DNA of 41,869 nucleotides, from positions 1 to 41,869 of the forward strand of contig JAUIIX010000025.1 in assembly GCA_030431515.1 (NCBI GenBank), written 5' to 3'. A program made the position numbers and the translations under genes. Positions 33,814-41,869 of this stretch are shown here, in pieces; position 1 is the first letter of the stretch; each line of letters starts with the position of its first letter. The notes below the pieces were generated by a model, which did no database searches, had not been told where the DNA came from, and saw nothing but the letters and a program-made list of their open reading frames with translations. The stretch is from a bacterium (GTDB lineage Bacteria; Bacteroidota; Ignavibacteria; Kapaibacteriales; UBA2268).

Positions 33814-34891
33814 AAAATTAATATTAGTAATAGAAGATGAAATAGAAATTAGAAATGACTTAAAGGAAAGTCTTTTGCTTAATGACTACGAAGTTCTTAC
33901 TGCTGAAAATGGATTTGAAGGATTTGAAAAAATAGTAAAATATAATCCTGATATGATAATTTGCGATGTGATGATGCCCGTTATGAATGGACATGAACTA
34001 TTATCTCTTATCCGTAAGAATGAAAGAATTGCTAATATTCCTTTTTTATTTTTAACTGCTAAGTCTGATTATGATGATATTAGAGAAGGTATGGATTTAG
34101 GTGCTGACGATTATTTAGTTAAACCATTTGATTATAACACCTTGCTTAAGGCATTAAATACTCGACTTGAAAAATCTAATCTACAACAATCTATTTATCA
34201 AAATAAAATTGATAATATAAAAAATTCAATATTTAGATCTATCCCTCACGAAATTAGAACTCCTTTGAATGGAATATTAAATAATTCTGAATGGATAATT
34301 TCTAATATTAATAAATTGAATTTGAATGAATTAAAAAACAATATCAAAGAAATTAACGCTGATGCAATTAGACTTAATAGACTCTTCGAAAATTATATTT
34401 TTTATACTAAAATTAAATTATTAATACAAGATAAAGAAGCTGTTGAGGAGGTAAAAGAATCACATACTAATTTGCCAAATTCAATTATTAATGATATTTG
34501 TAACTATATTTTTAACGATAAAACAAGCACATTTGTTCTATCTGTTAGAAACGATGTAACAAAACTAAATATCAACGAACATCATTTCAGTAAATTAATT
34601 TTTGAGTTAGTAGATAATGCTAAAAAATTCTCTGATAAAAACTCTATTATTAAAATATCATGTGAATACAGCAATGATAAATATACATTTAAAATAGAGA
34701 ATGAAGGATTAGAATTTCCAAAAGATAAAATTGATATGATTGCAGAATTTAGCCAATTTAATAGATCTTCATTTGAGCAAAGTGGTGTTGGGCTTGGACT
34801 TTGTATATGTGCTAATATTCTTGATATTTATGAAAGCAAATTAAATATAATCAGCAAACAAAACATAACTGTAATATCTTTTACAATTTAA
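33803..34891 (+). CDS. Receiver-histidine kinase hybrid (response regulator with kinase output)
   Basis: 362 residues. An N-terminal receiver (about 1-125) has acidic residues EDEIE, phospho-acceptor Asp55 in CDVMMPVMNG, TAKSD and KPFDY. It is followed by a HisKA-like segment with His149 in SIPHEIRTPLNG, and by a HATPase region with ELVDNAKKFSD and GVGLGLCICANIL. A clear DxGxG motif (G1) is missing: the matching stretch reads IENEGLEFP. The kinase may thus be weak, or work as an ATP-binding or phosphatase output under control of the receiver. It has no DNA-binding domain. Confidence 0.88.
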   Translation: MKTKKLILVIEDEIEIRNDLKESLLLNDYEVLTAENGFEGFEKIVKYNPDMIICDVMMPVMNGHELLSLIRKNERIANIPFLFLTAKSDYDDIREGMDLGADDYLVKPFDYNTLLKALNTRLEKSNLQQSIYQNKIDNIKNSIFRSIPHEIRTPLNGILNNSEWIISNINKLNLNELKNNIKEINADAIRLNRLFENYIFYTKIKLLIQDKEAVEEVKESHTNLPNSIINDICNYIFNDKTSTFVLSVRNDVTKLNINEHHFSKLIFELVDNAKKFSDKNSIIKISCEYSNDKYTFKIENEGLEFPKDKIDMIAEFSQFNRSSFEQSGVGLGLCICANILDIYESKLNIISKQNITVISFTI

Positions 34892-34912
34892 TCAATAAAT
34901 CGTAAATATAAT

Positions 34913-35821
34913 ATGAAAATAGTTTTTATGGGAACACCAGAATTTGCTGTTCCATCTTTAGAAAAATTAGCAAATCACTTTGAAGTCGCTGCAGTTGTAA
35001 CTGTTCCTGATAGAGAAAAAGGTAGGGGGAGAAAAGTATCTTATTCACCTGTTAAAGAAAAAGCTATCGAATTAGGAATACCAGTTTTACAAGCCAACAG
35101 TTTGAAAGATGAAGAGTTCATAAATGAATTAAAAAGTATAAACCCTGATATTATTTGCGTTATAGCATTTAGGATTTTACCTGAAGCAGTTTATTCTATT
35201 GCTAAGATTGCTTCATTCAATATACATGGCTCTTTATTACCAAAATATCGTGGCGCTGCTCCTATCAATAGAGCAATAATGGCAGGTGACAAAAAATCTG
35301 GTTTAACAAGTTTTATATTAAAAAAACAAGTAGATACTGGGGATATATTGCTGAAAAAAGAAGTTGAAATCAGTGATAATATGACTGCTGGGGAGTTACA
35401 TGATTTATTAATGCCTATTGCAGCTGATTTATCCTTAGAAACAATAAATTTATTAATATCTGGCGATTATGATGCACTCACTCAAGATGAAAGTCTTGTA
35501 AGTCCAGCACCTAAGATATTTCGTGATGAATGTAAAATAAATTCTAATGTAAATTATATAATTGCAAAAAATCATATTCTGGGCTTATCACCTTATCCTG
35601 CGGCTTTTATGTTTTTAGAAGAAAGTGAAGTAAAAATATTAAAGGCAGAAATCAGTGAAGAGAATATAGAATGTGGTGAATTTAAGATTAGCAATAAATT
35701 CTTACTTGGTTTTGAAGAAGGCACTTTGGAAGTAACAGAGTTAAAAGTTCAAGGAAAACAAGCTACAAAAGTAAAAGACTTCTTGAATGGTTGGAGAGGA
35801 GTAAAAGAAGGAAAATTTTAA
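34913..35821 (+). CDS. fmt: Methionyl-tRNA formyltransferase
   Basis: Formylates the initiator Met-tRNA using 10-formyl-THF. The 302 residues begin MKIVFMGTPEFAVPSLEKL, with the catalytic set FNIHGSLLPKYRGAAP (Asn and His) and KKQVDTGDILLK (Asp), and the C-terminal tRNA-binding domain ending VKDFLNGWRG. It lies 21 bases after the hybrid kinase and could share its transcript. Confidence 0.95.
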   Translation: MKIVFMGTPEFAVPSLEKLANHFEVAAVVTVPDREKGRGRKVSYSPVKEKAIELGIPVLQANSLKDEEFINELKSINPDIICVIAFRILPEAVYSIAKIASFNIHGSLLPKYRGAAPINRAIMAGDKKSGLTSFILKKQVDTGDILLKKEVEISDNMTAGELHDLLMPIAADLSLETINLLISGDYDALTQDESLVSPAPKIFRDECKINSNVNYIIAKNHILGLSPYPAAFMFLEESEVKILKAEISEENIECGEFKISNKFLLGFEEGTLEVTELKVQGKQATKVKDFLNGWRGVKEGKF

Positions 35822-35900
35822 TTTTAATTTTATTTGTATAATAAAACTAAAAATAATATCCTATAAAATAATGATATTTATATATTTAATTAAGTATTTT

Positions 35901-35932
35901 TTTGTTATTTAAAAATATTTTTTATAATTTTG
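35901..35932 (+). promoter_or_regulatory. Bacteroidota-type promoter of the SPOR-protein gene
   Basis: TTTG at 35901-35904, 20 bases, TAATTTTG at 35925-35932: the same element and spacing as at 25741. A short inverted repeat, GTTGT/ACAAC (35934-35949), lies at the expected start of the transcript. The spacer 35822-35975 holds nothing else. Confidence 0.6.
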
Positions 35933-35975
35933 AGTTGTTGCAGCACAACATTTCTAAAATAAAGGGGACAAATCA

Positions 35976-37076
35976 ATGAAATTTCTAATAATTTCGTTAG
36001 TATTATTATATACTAATGCATTTTCGCAAAGTAATATTCCAGTATCAGAATACCTAAATGAGATTGCTTCTGGCAATACAAACAAAGTAAAAATGATGCT
36101 ACCAGACTTGATGGTAGAATATCCTAATGATGCAGGTGTAAAATTACTAACTGCTGCTATTCTTTCAGATGCAATGAAAGCTTTAGAGATTTACAATGAA
36201 ATTGTAAACGAATCTCCTCAATCTGAATGGGCTGATGATGCACTTTATAGAATTATTCAATTCAATGTTGTTTTGGGGAATAATGAAACTGCCTTAAATG
36301 ATTTGAATAAACTAAGACAAAGATATCCAACAAGTGAGTATATTATTCCTTCTGCGGATTTAGTTAAAACTGCATTCGGAGTTAAAGAAAGTTTGAAGTC
36401 AACTAACTATGCTAATATTAATGAAAACTCAGATTCTAAATTAGTTCAAAAATCTAAAAAAGAAGAAATAGTTAAAAATGATGATATTATTATTATACCA
36501 AATAATGATAATAAAGTTGAAAAAGAAATAAAAACTAATAGTAATGAAAGTCAAGTTAAAAAGCCATTAAATGTTGCAAAAGTTGATGATGATGAAGATA
36601 CTATTGTTGGCAAAGATGATATAAAAACAAAAGAGCCAGAAGAAAGTCCTAAAAAAGTTGAAAAAGCTGAAAAAGGTAAAGATGCTGCTGAATCATTGAA
36701 AAATATTCTTAATAAGCAGATGGAAATTGAGAAAAATACTAATAAAAATGATGCTCAAAAACAAAATACGAATGTAAAAGAAAATGCTTCTAAAGACCTT
36801 GCTACTAATAATATGAAAACGGAAGAATCTGAAAAAATAGCTAAAAAAAGATGGGGACTTCAAGTAGCAATATATGAGTCTAAAGAATCGGCTGAGAAAG
36901 AAAAAGAAAAATTCTTGAGCCAAAGAATGAGAACAGAAGTTATTGCAAGAAATGTAGATAATAAATTAATGTATGCAGTTGTTGTGGGTAATTACTCAAC
37001 TAAAGCAAATGCAGAAGCTGCAAAAATTATTATTAACCAACAATGTAATTGTAACCCTTTATTATTAGAAAGATAA
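35976..37076 (+). CDS. SPOR-domain periplasmic protein with TPR-like region
   Basis: A 366-residue exported protein. The signal peptide MKFLIISLVLLYTNAFSQ follows GGGGACAAATCA before the ATG. Residues about 20-130 are helical repeats of TPR type (EIYNEIVNESPQSEWADDAL, ALNDLNKLRQRYPTSEYI). A long Lys/Glu/Asn-rich linker (about 140-285) leads to a C-terminal SPOR domain (RWGLQVAIYESKESAEKEKE ... MYAVVVGNYSTKANAEAAKI), which in other bacteria binds denuded peptidoglycan at division sites. A role in cell-wall remodelling or division is inferred. Confidence 0.85.
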   Translation: MKFLIISLVLLYTNAFSQSNIPVSEYLNEIASGNTNKVKMMLPDLMVEYPNDAGVKLLTAAILSDAMKALEIYNEIVNESPQSEWADDALYRIIQFNVVLGNNETALNDLNKLRQRYPTSEYIIPSADLVKTAFGVKESLKSTNYANINENSDSKLVQKSKKEEIVKNDDIIIIPNNDNKVEKEIKTNSNESQVKKPLNVAKVDDDEDTIVGKDDIKTKEPEESPKKVEKAEKGKDAAESLKNILNKQMEIEKNTNKNDAQKQNTNVKENASKDLATNNMKTEESEKIAKKRWGLQVAIYESKESAEKEKEKFLSQRMRTEVIARNVDNKLMYAVVVGNYSTKANAEAAKIIINQQCNCNPLLLER

Positions 37077-37083
37077 GAATAGT

Positions 37084-37965
37084 ATGAGTATTTTTAGTGG
37101 ATTAGACCAAATAAGCGAGTTAGAAACTAAGTATATTATTTATATTATAATTACTTATGTAATTGCAATAGTTCTGACTTCAATTATTAGAAAATTAATG
37201 TCTATTTTTATTAATAATCGTTCTAAATTTCTTAAGGTTGACCCCACAAATTATAATTTCCTAAAACACGCAGTAAGCTTTATTATTCTAATGCTTGCTA
37301 CAATGATTGTATTTTATATTATTCCAGATTTACGAACACTTGGTACCACCTTGTTTGCTGGTGCAGGAGTATTTGCAGCAGTTTTAGCTTTTGCCTCTCA
37401 AGCGGCATTATCTAATATTATTTCTGGAGTATTTATAGTAGTATTTAAACCCTTTAGAGTTAGTGATTTAATTGCAATTCATCCAAATATAATTGGTTAT
37501 GTGAAAGATATTACTCTAAGACACACTGTCCTTAATGACTTTGAAAATAAAATGATAGTAATTCCTAATGCACAAATAAGTTCTGATACTATCGTTAATT
37601 ATCATATTGATGATCAACGACTTTGCCGCCATTTATTTTTTAATATTTCTTTTGATTCTGACTTAGACTTAGCAATTTCAATTATGCAAGATGAGATAAG
37701 AAAGCATAAATATTTTAAAGATTTCAGAGATAGTGAAGATTTTAAATATGGAATTGAAGATGTTAGAGTAGTTGTAAGAGAAATAACGGATAATGCGGTT
37801 GTACTTAGGGCAAGTATTTGGTCATCTAATCCAGAAGAATCTTGGATATTGCATACTGATATGAACAGACAAATAAAACTTAGATTCGATAAAGAAGGAA
37901 TTAAAATCCCTCATCAACATAGAACAATCCGATTTGAAGGTGACACACCTTATAAAAAAGATTAA
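37084..37965 (+). CDS. MscS-family small-conductance mechanosensitive channel
   Basis: A 293-residue inner-membrane channel that would open under tension to release solutes. Helices lie at about 17-37, 58-80 and 85-125. The last is the pore-lining TM3, with the Gly/Ala-packed pattern LFAGAGVFAAVLAFASQAAL followed by SNIISGVFIVVFKPFRVSD, the family's hallmark. The beta domain (VKDITLRHTVL...IVIPNAQISSDTIVNY) and the alpha/beta C-terminal part follow. It starts 7 bases after the SPOR gene, so they share a transcript. Confidence 0.93.
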   Translation: MSIFSGLDQISELETKYIIYIIITYVIAIVLTSIIRKLMSIFINNRSKFLKVDPTNYNFLKHAVSFIILMLATMIVFYIIPDLRTLGTTLFAGAGVFAAVLAFASQAALSNIISGVFIVVFKPFRVSDLIAIHPNIIGYVKDITLRHTVLNDFENKMIVIPNAQISSDTIVNYHIDDQRLCRHLFFNISFDSDLDLAISIMQDEIRKHKYFKDFRDSEDFKYGIEDVRVVVREITDNAVVLRASIWSSNPEESWILHTDMNRQIKLRFDKEGIKIPHQHRTIRFEGDTPYKKD

Positions 37966-37991
37966 AGTGTGTATTATTTTTGACACTTTTT
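37964..37991 (+). terminator. Weak candidate terminator after the MscS gene
   Basis: A 7-bp stem AAAGTGT / ACACTTT with a 12-base loop and a short T run, directly at the stop codon. It is AT-rich, so only moderately convincing. The rest of the spacer up to 38182 is AT-rich with no clear element. Confidence 0.4.
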
Positions 37992-38182
37992 CATAATTAT
38001 TAGTTTTATTTGAAATTATTAGGTAAAATAGTTAGATTAAGTAAATTTTGAATTGATTTTACAAAATAAATCTTTAACTTAGTAGTCTGGATACTAACAA
38101 AAAATATTTTTTCAATTAATCTAAGAGGAATCAATCATATAAATTTTTTACTATTTTTTTTATTATAGTAGTGAGGTTTATT

Positions 38183-41100
38183 ATGATGAAATTCATCTTA
38201 ACACTTTCTTTCCTTTTTCTAAATGTGATTGTATTGATATCACAAACTCCGTATTTTAACATTTACTACACAGATGTTAGCGAGTTCCCGAAAGTCAAAA
38301 TGCACTTCAATGCTGCAAATTTTTCAGGTCAAAACATTCCTTATGATTTAATAGACTTAAATGATTTTAGATTTACTGAAAATGGTGTTGATGTTAAACT
38401 TGACAAAAATGGTAATCAAAACTTAGATTTAGTTTGTGGTGATAATTCATCAGATATTCCTTTATCTGTAATTTTAGCACTTGATTGTACTAAGTCAATG
38501 GAAGAAATTGTAGGTAATAATCAAACTCGTTTCCAATGGGTTAGAGAAGCCGCTAATTTATTTGTTGATTCTTTAAAATTTATTGGGAATACTGAAGTAA
38601 CGGTGATGGGTTTTGCTGGTTATCAAGTCTTTAATTCTGGTTGGTTAGAAAGTAGAGCGGAAACAAAATTTGAAATTGCTGAGTTAAATCCAATTTCTGG
38701 ATTCACTAATTTTAATCCTCCTTTCGATGATCCTAATAATGGTATATTTAAAACATTCAAATCAGCAAAAGAGAATACAAGAAAAGTAGTAATATTTTTA
38801 ACTGATGGTAGTCATGAATTAAACGGTGATCCAAGTTCTTTTAAATATTTAGAATATGCTGAAACTGCTATTAAAGTAGGAATAGAAATCTATGCTGTTG
38901 AAGTTAATGTATCTGCTACTAATAATAGACTGAATTCTCTTACTGGTAGAACTGGTGGTTATTTTGAGAATGTAGATAGCAAGCAACAACTTTACTCAGT
39001 TTTTGATAAATTTTATTTTGATTTACAACACAACTCTAATAAATGTTGGTTTGAATATACTGCACCTTTAGCTTGTGCTGGAGATGATAATACTCGTGAA
39101 GTTTTTGCGGCATTTGATAAATATAAAAGTTTATATGAATTAACTCAAACATTTACTTACGATGCACCAAATGATAAATTATATTCAATCGATGTAGATA
39201 AAACAGACTTACTTTTCTCAAATAATACTGGTGGGGCAACAAGCCAAAAAATCACTCTTTCAGCTAATGAAACTGATTTTCAAATTGACAACATATCAGT
39301 ATATCCAGATAATGCAAACTTTACAATTACTCCAAAAAATATTTTAATACCGAAAGGAGAAAGTAGAGAAATTACAATCAATTATACGCCTCAAGGTACC
39401 GAGAACTCTGAAGTATATGATTTGATGATAAATTCAAGCCCTTGCCCTGTTGCAGCTATTAGTTTAGTTAGTCCTTGTAGTGCTGAATTTGATGATTTAT
39501 TGACATTCAAAAATATTCCTTTAAATCAGAAAAGAATATTAACAGTTGATTTTAAAAATACTACGTTAAAAGATTTAGTTGGAAAAGTAGAGTTAACTGG
39601 TGCAGATGCTGGTAAATTCACTATTTTAGACGATGATATTAATTTAAAAACTGATGAAACAAAAACAGTAAGTGTTGAATTTGAATCAGATGTAGTCGGA
39701 ACATTTAATGCCGATTTGGTATTTAATGTAAATGATGAATGTGGTATATTTACAACTAAAGTTGAAGCAAATGCAATAAAAGCAAGTTTAGCTTTAACTC
39801 CATTAGAATTTGGTGAATTAAGAATAGGTCTAACTGATAAAAAGACTTATACTATTTCTAATAATGATACTCAAAATCCTGCAGATATTGTAATTAATTC
39901 TATTTCTTGGGAAAATTCTAATGAAAACTTCAATGATGTTCTTAATATTTCTGAGACTTTACCTTTTACTTTAGCACCTAATGAATCAATTGAACTTGAA
40001 GTAGAATTTACGCCAAATACAGTAGGTACTAAAAACGAAAATATCTTAATTGAAATAAAAGATAATGCAGACTTATCAGTATTGAATGTTAATGGAATTG
40101 GAACTTTACCAGAAGTTTCAGCTAATAGTGTAGTATTCCAGGATACTGATTATCAAACTAATTCAGATATTGAAAAAGTAATTATTGAAAATAATGGTAA
40201 TGAAGATTTATTAATTAATGAAATATTGATAAATTCTGACTCTAAACATTCTCAGGACTTTACGATTATTACTACTCCTCTTACTAATTTAACAATAGCA
40301 AAAGGGCAGTCAATGGAAATTGAGGTACAATTTACCCCTCAAGCTGGTGGACTGAGAGAAGCAGAAATAGATATAATTCATAATGCTGCTTTTGGTGATT
40401 TAACAGTTGACAAAGTTTATAAAGTGAATTTAGAAGGTGTTGGAATTGTAAACAAACAGCCATATACTTTTGATTTAAGTGATATTAATTTCAATGGTGT
40501 TAGTACTTGTGAAAATGAATCTTTTAATTATACAATAGTTAATAATTCTAATGAGCAATGGGATCTAATATTAGAAATTGAAGGTACAAATGATTTCTAT
40601 ATTAATCAGCAAAAATCATATAACTTTAGTTTAGATGCAGGTCAATCTGAAACTGTTGAATTAAACTTTAATCCTTCAAGTTTAGGAATTCAAACTGCTA
40701 ATATTAAAATTATTTCAACTGATAATTTAGTTTCTGGTTCTGCACAACTTGAAGGTGAAGGTATTAGCGAAGATATAATGATTACAATTGACAATCCTAA
40801 ATATACAAGTGCAAGATCATTTGAACCAGGTGATAGATTTGATTTTAAAATTAATTTGAGTATTCCTGATTATGAAAGATTAGTCTATAATACTATTAAT
40901 ATTGAAGTTAAATATAGTCACAAACATAATCCTTATGATGCTGAGAAAGGTGCTTCATTCTCATTGAATGATTGGAATTTTCAGATAGTTGAAAACAATG
41001 TCATGGCTGATAATAATGACTTTTCATTAATGAAAATTAAAATATCAAAAGCAACTGACCAAACTGGAAGTTTAGATGGCAAAATTACAATTCCATTGAA

Positions 41101-41506
41101 AGCAATGTTGAATAACAAGATAAATCAAGATATTACTGTAAATGCTTCTATTGAGAATATAAACTGTATTAATTATATTGAAGCCACTCAAAATATAAAA
41201 ATTGAAGCATGTGGTTCAGAATTTAGTGCAATATTTATTGGAAACCCTACAGAACTTGAAAAAGTTGCTCCTAATCCAATTAATATATCTCGTGAGTTAT
41301 CTTACTCAAATACTTATGAAGACTTAGTAGTTATCGACTTAGTTGATATGTATGGAAATATAGTTAAAGAATATGTTAGAAGTGTTCAAAGTCCTGGTCA
41401 ACATAGTTTTATACTTGACATAGAAAAACTAAGCACTGGTAAGTATATGCTTAGATTACAACATACTGATAAGTTAGTTGCTCAACAAGTGATGATAATT
41501 AGATAA
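38183..41506 (+). CDS. T9SS-secreted vWA and choice-of-anchor-D protein
   Basis: With ATG at 38183 (AGG then TTTATT before it; an upstream GTG at 38171 is really the ribosome site) the protein has 1107 residues. Signal peptide MMKFILTLSFLFLNVIVLIS. Residues about 90-290 form a von Willebrand A domain with the metal-site-like VILALDCTKSMEE and VVIFLTDGSHE. About 330-870 are a series of choice-of-anchor-D/ASH-type Ig-like repeats (FGELRIGLTDKKTYTISNND, LAPNESIELEVEFTPNTVG, IAKGQSMEIEVQFTPQAGG, LDAGQSETVELNFNPSSLG). The C-terminus (VAPNPINISRELSYSN... LVDMYGNIVKEY...LSTGKYMLRLQ) is a T9SS type A sorting domain. It is likely a surface or secreted adhesin-like protein and is monocistronic. Confidence 0.88.
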   Translation: MMKFILTLSFLFLNVIVLISQTPYFNIYYTDVSEFPKVKMHFNAANFSGQNIPYDLIDLNDFRFTENGVDVKLDKNGNQNLDLVCGDNSSDIPLSVILALDCTKSMEEIVGNNQTRFQWVREAANLFVDSLKFIGNTEVTVMGFAGYQVFNSGWLESRAETKFEIAELNPISGFTNFNPPFDDPNNGIFKTFKSAKENTRKVVIFLTDGSHELNGDPSSFKYLEYAETAIKVGIEIYAVEVNVSATNNRLNSLTGRTGGYFENVDSKQQLYSVFDKFYFDLQHNSNKCWFEYTAPLACAGDDNTREVFAAFDKYKSLYELTQTFTYDAPNDKLYSIDVDKTDLLFSNNTGGATSQKITLSANETDFQIDNISVYPDNANFTITPKNILIPKGESREITINYTPQGTENSEVYDLMINSSPCPVAAISLVSPCSAEFDDLLTFKNIPLNQKRILTVDFKNTTLKDLVGKVELTGADAGKFTILDDDINLKTDETKTVSVEFESDVVGTFNADLVFNVNDECGIFTTKVEANAIKASLALTPLEFGELRIGLTDKKTYTISNNDTQNPADIVINSISWENSNENFNDVLNISETLPFTLAPNESIELEVEFTPNTVGTKNENILIEIKDNADLSVLNVNGIGTLPEVSANSVVFQDTDYQTNSDIEKVIIENNGNEDLLINEILINSDSKHSQDFTIITTPLTNLTIAKGQSMEIEVQFTPQAGGLREAEIDIIHNAAFGDLTVDKVYKVNLEGVGIVNKQPYTFDLSDINFNGVSTCENESFNYTIVNNSNEQWDLILEIEGTNDFYINQQKSYNFSLDAGQSETVELNFNPSSLGIQTANIKIISTDNLVSGSAQLEGEGISEDIMITIDNPKYTSARSFEPGDRFDFKINLSIPDYERLVYNTINIEVKYSHKHNPYDAEKGASFSLNDWNFQIVENNVMADNNDFSLMKIKISKATDQTGSLDGKITIPLKAMLNNKINQDITVNASIENINCINYIEATQNIKIEACGSEFSAIFIGNPTELEKVAPNPINISRELSYSNTYEDLVVIDLVDMYGNIVKEYVRSVQSPGQHSFILDIEKLSTGKYMLRLQHTDKLVAQQVMIIR

Positions 41507-41534
41507 GAATATAGTCAGTCAAAAAGACTCAATT

Positions 41535-41568
41535 AAAAAAGCCATAAAGTTAATTCTTTATGGCTTTT
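41535..41568 (+). terminator. Rho-independent terminator after the vWA protein gene
   Basis: AAAAGCCATAAAG / CTTTATGGCTTTT, a 13-bp stem with the 6-base loop TTAATT, ending in T-rich DNA, about 30 bases past the stop. Confidence 0.85.
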
Positions 41569-41600
41569 ATATTTATAGCAATTAAATTTGCTTGTTTTTG

Positions 41601-41671
41601 AGGTGATGGCCGGACTCGAACCGGCGTTCACGGTTTTGCAGACCGGTGCCTAACCACTTGGCTACATCACC
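41601..41671 (-). tRNA. tRNA-Cys (anticodon GCA)
   Basis: On the minus strand: acceptor GGTGATG pairing with CATCACC, D arm with AGCCAAGTGGTTAGGC, anticodon loop CTGCAAA (GCA), T arm GCCGG-TTCGAGT-CCGGC, and discriminator T as expected for tRNA-Cys. The first pair of the anticodon stem is a C-T mismatch. A TAATTTTG promoter -7 element reads on the minus strand at 41710-41703, 31 bases upstream; no good TTTG element accompanies it. The DNA from 41711 to the window end is AT-rich with no feature seen. Confidence 0.94.
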
Positions 41672-41869
41672 AAAATTTCTTAATTCTATAAAAATAAGAT
41701 TACAAAATTATGATTTGTAATTTAAGGATTAATTTGTTTTTCATCTACGCAATTTTCTTATATTCGTGGAAAACTAATCCGAATTAATTAAAATAAAATT
41801 TGCAAAAAAAAAAAATGTATTATATTGCAATTTTAATATAGCAATAAATTATAATATTGACTGTTTTTA

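Noticed and set aside
38171-38182. GTG start of the vWA protein at 38171
   Set aside because: GTGAGG is the ribosome-binding site of the ATG at 38183, and the signal peptide is complete from there.
41803-41816. Poly-A run near the window end as a second slippage switch
   Set aside because: It lies in AT-rich non-coding DNA with no reading frame across it, and such runs are expected by composition.

Overview
The window is AT-rich chromosomal DNA. It most likely comes from a free-living member of the Bacteroidota/Chlorobiota (FCB) superphylum. Evidence for this: several proteins end in type IX secretion system (T9SS) type A sorting domains; the SdhC is of the diheme b558 type; promoters of the Bacteroidota form (TTTG, 20 bases, TAATTTTG) precede a tRNA gene and a protein gene; and DUF2723, GIN-domain, PspC and choice-of-anchor-D proteins are present. 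I cannot name the genus.

Layout. 1-1137 (minus): start of sdhA and all of sdhC. 1334-2884 (plus): a close LeuT-like Na+/amino-acid symporter ending in a clear terminator. 2930-6129: two repeat-rich spacers around a coiled-coil lipoprotein, then a GIN-domain lipoprotein. 6176-9425 (minus): a SpoU-type RNA methyltransferase, RNase R and a small membrane protein. 9426-10551: a repeat and a toxin-antitoxin pair whose ParE toxin has an in-frame stop. 10650-13567 (minus): acetyl-CoA synthetase followed by two small genes. 13757-15041: PspC/LiaI-like membrane proteins and a lipoprotein.

15090-21580 is the most unusual region. It is a tandem array of two cassettes. Each has (i) a copy of the last ~75 bases of the gene at 15090-15524, (ii) a nearly identical leader, (iii) a gene for a Cys-rich secreted protein (A) whose start codon and signal peptide are separated by a run of ten G, and (iv) a gene for an Asp-box/BNR-repeat protein (B) ending in a nearly identical T9SS sorting domain. 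A third boundary fragment closes the array. In both cassettes the G run leaves the start codon out of frame with the signal peptide and mature domain, so both A genes read as OFF. One needs +1 (or -2) base, the other -1 (or +2). This looks like phase-variable expression of two diverged surface or secreted proteins, in an array able to recombine through its repeats. It is the best candidate here for an undescribed system.

21593-25340 holds two small envelope genes, a DUF2723 GT-C glycosyltransferase-like protein and a second toxin-antitoxin pair, whose PIN toxin also carries a nonsense codon. 25786-30883 is a housekeeping block: tRNA-Arg, SRP RNA, RNase G, DXP reductoisomerase, RseP-like protease and SurE. 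30911-34891 is a signalling operon: a small HD-GYP-associated domain, an HDOD protein, a PAS/GAF histidine kinase and a receiver-kinase hybrid. 34913-37965 has fmt, a SPOR-domain protein and an MscS channel. 38183-41506 encodes a large vWA plus choice-of-anchor-D protein secreted by T9SS. A terminator and a minus-strand tRNA-Cys follow.

A dispersed intergenic repeat, built of paired hairpins, occurs in four spacers (2930-3300, 4935-5322, 9698-9812, 25478-25582), always in the same orientation. All calls come from reading the sequence; no database search was run.
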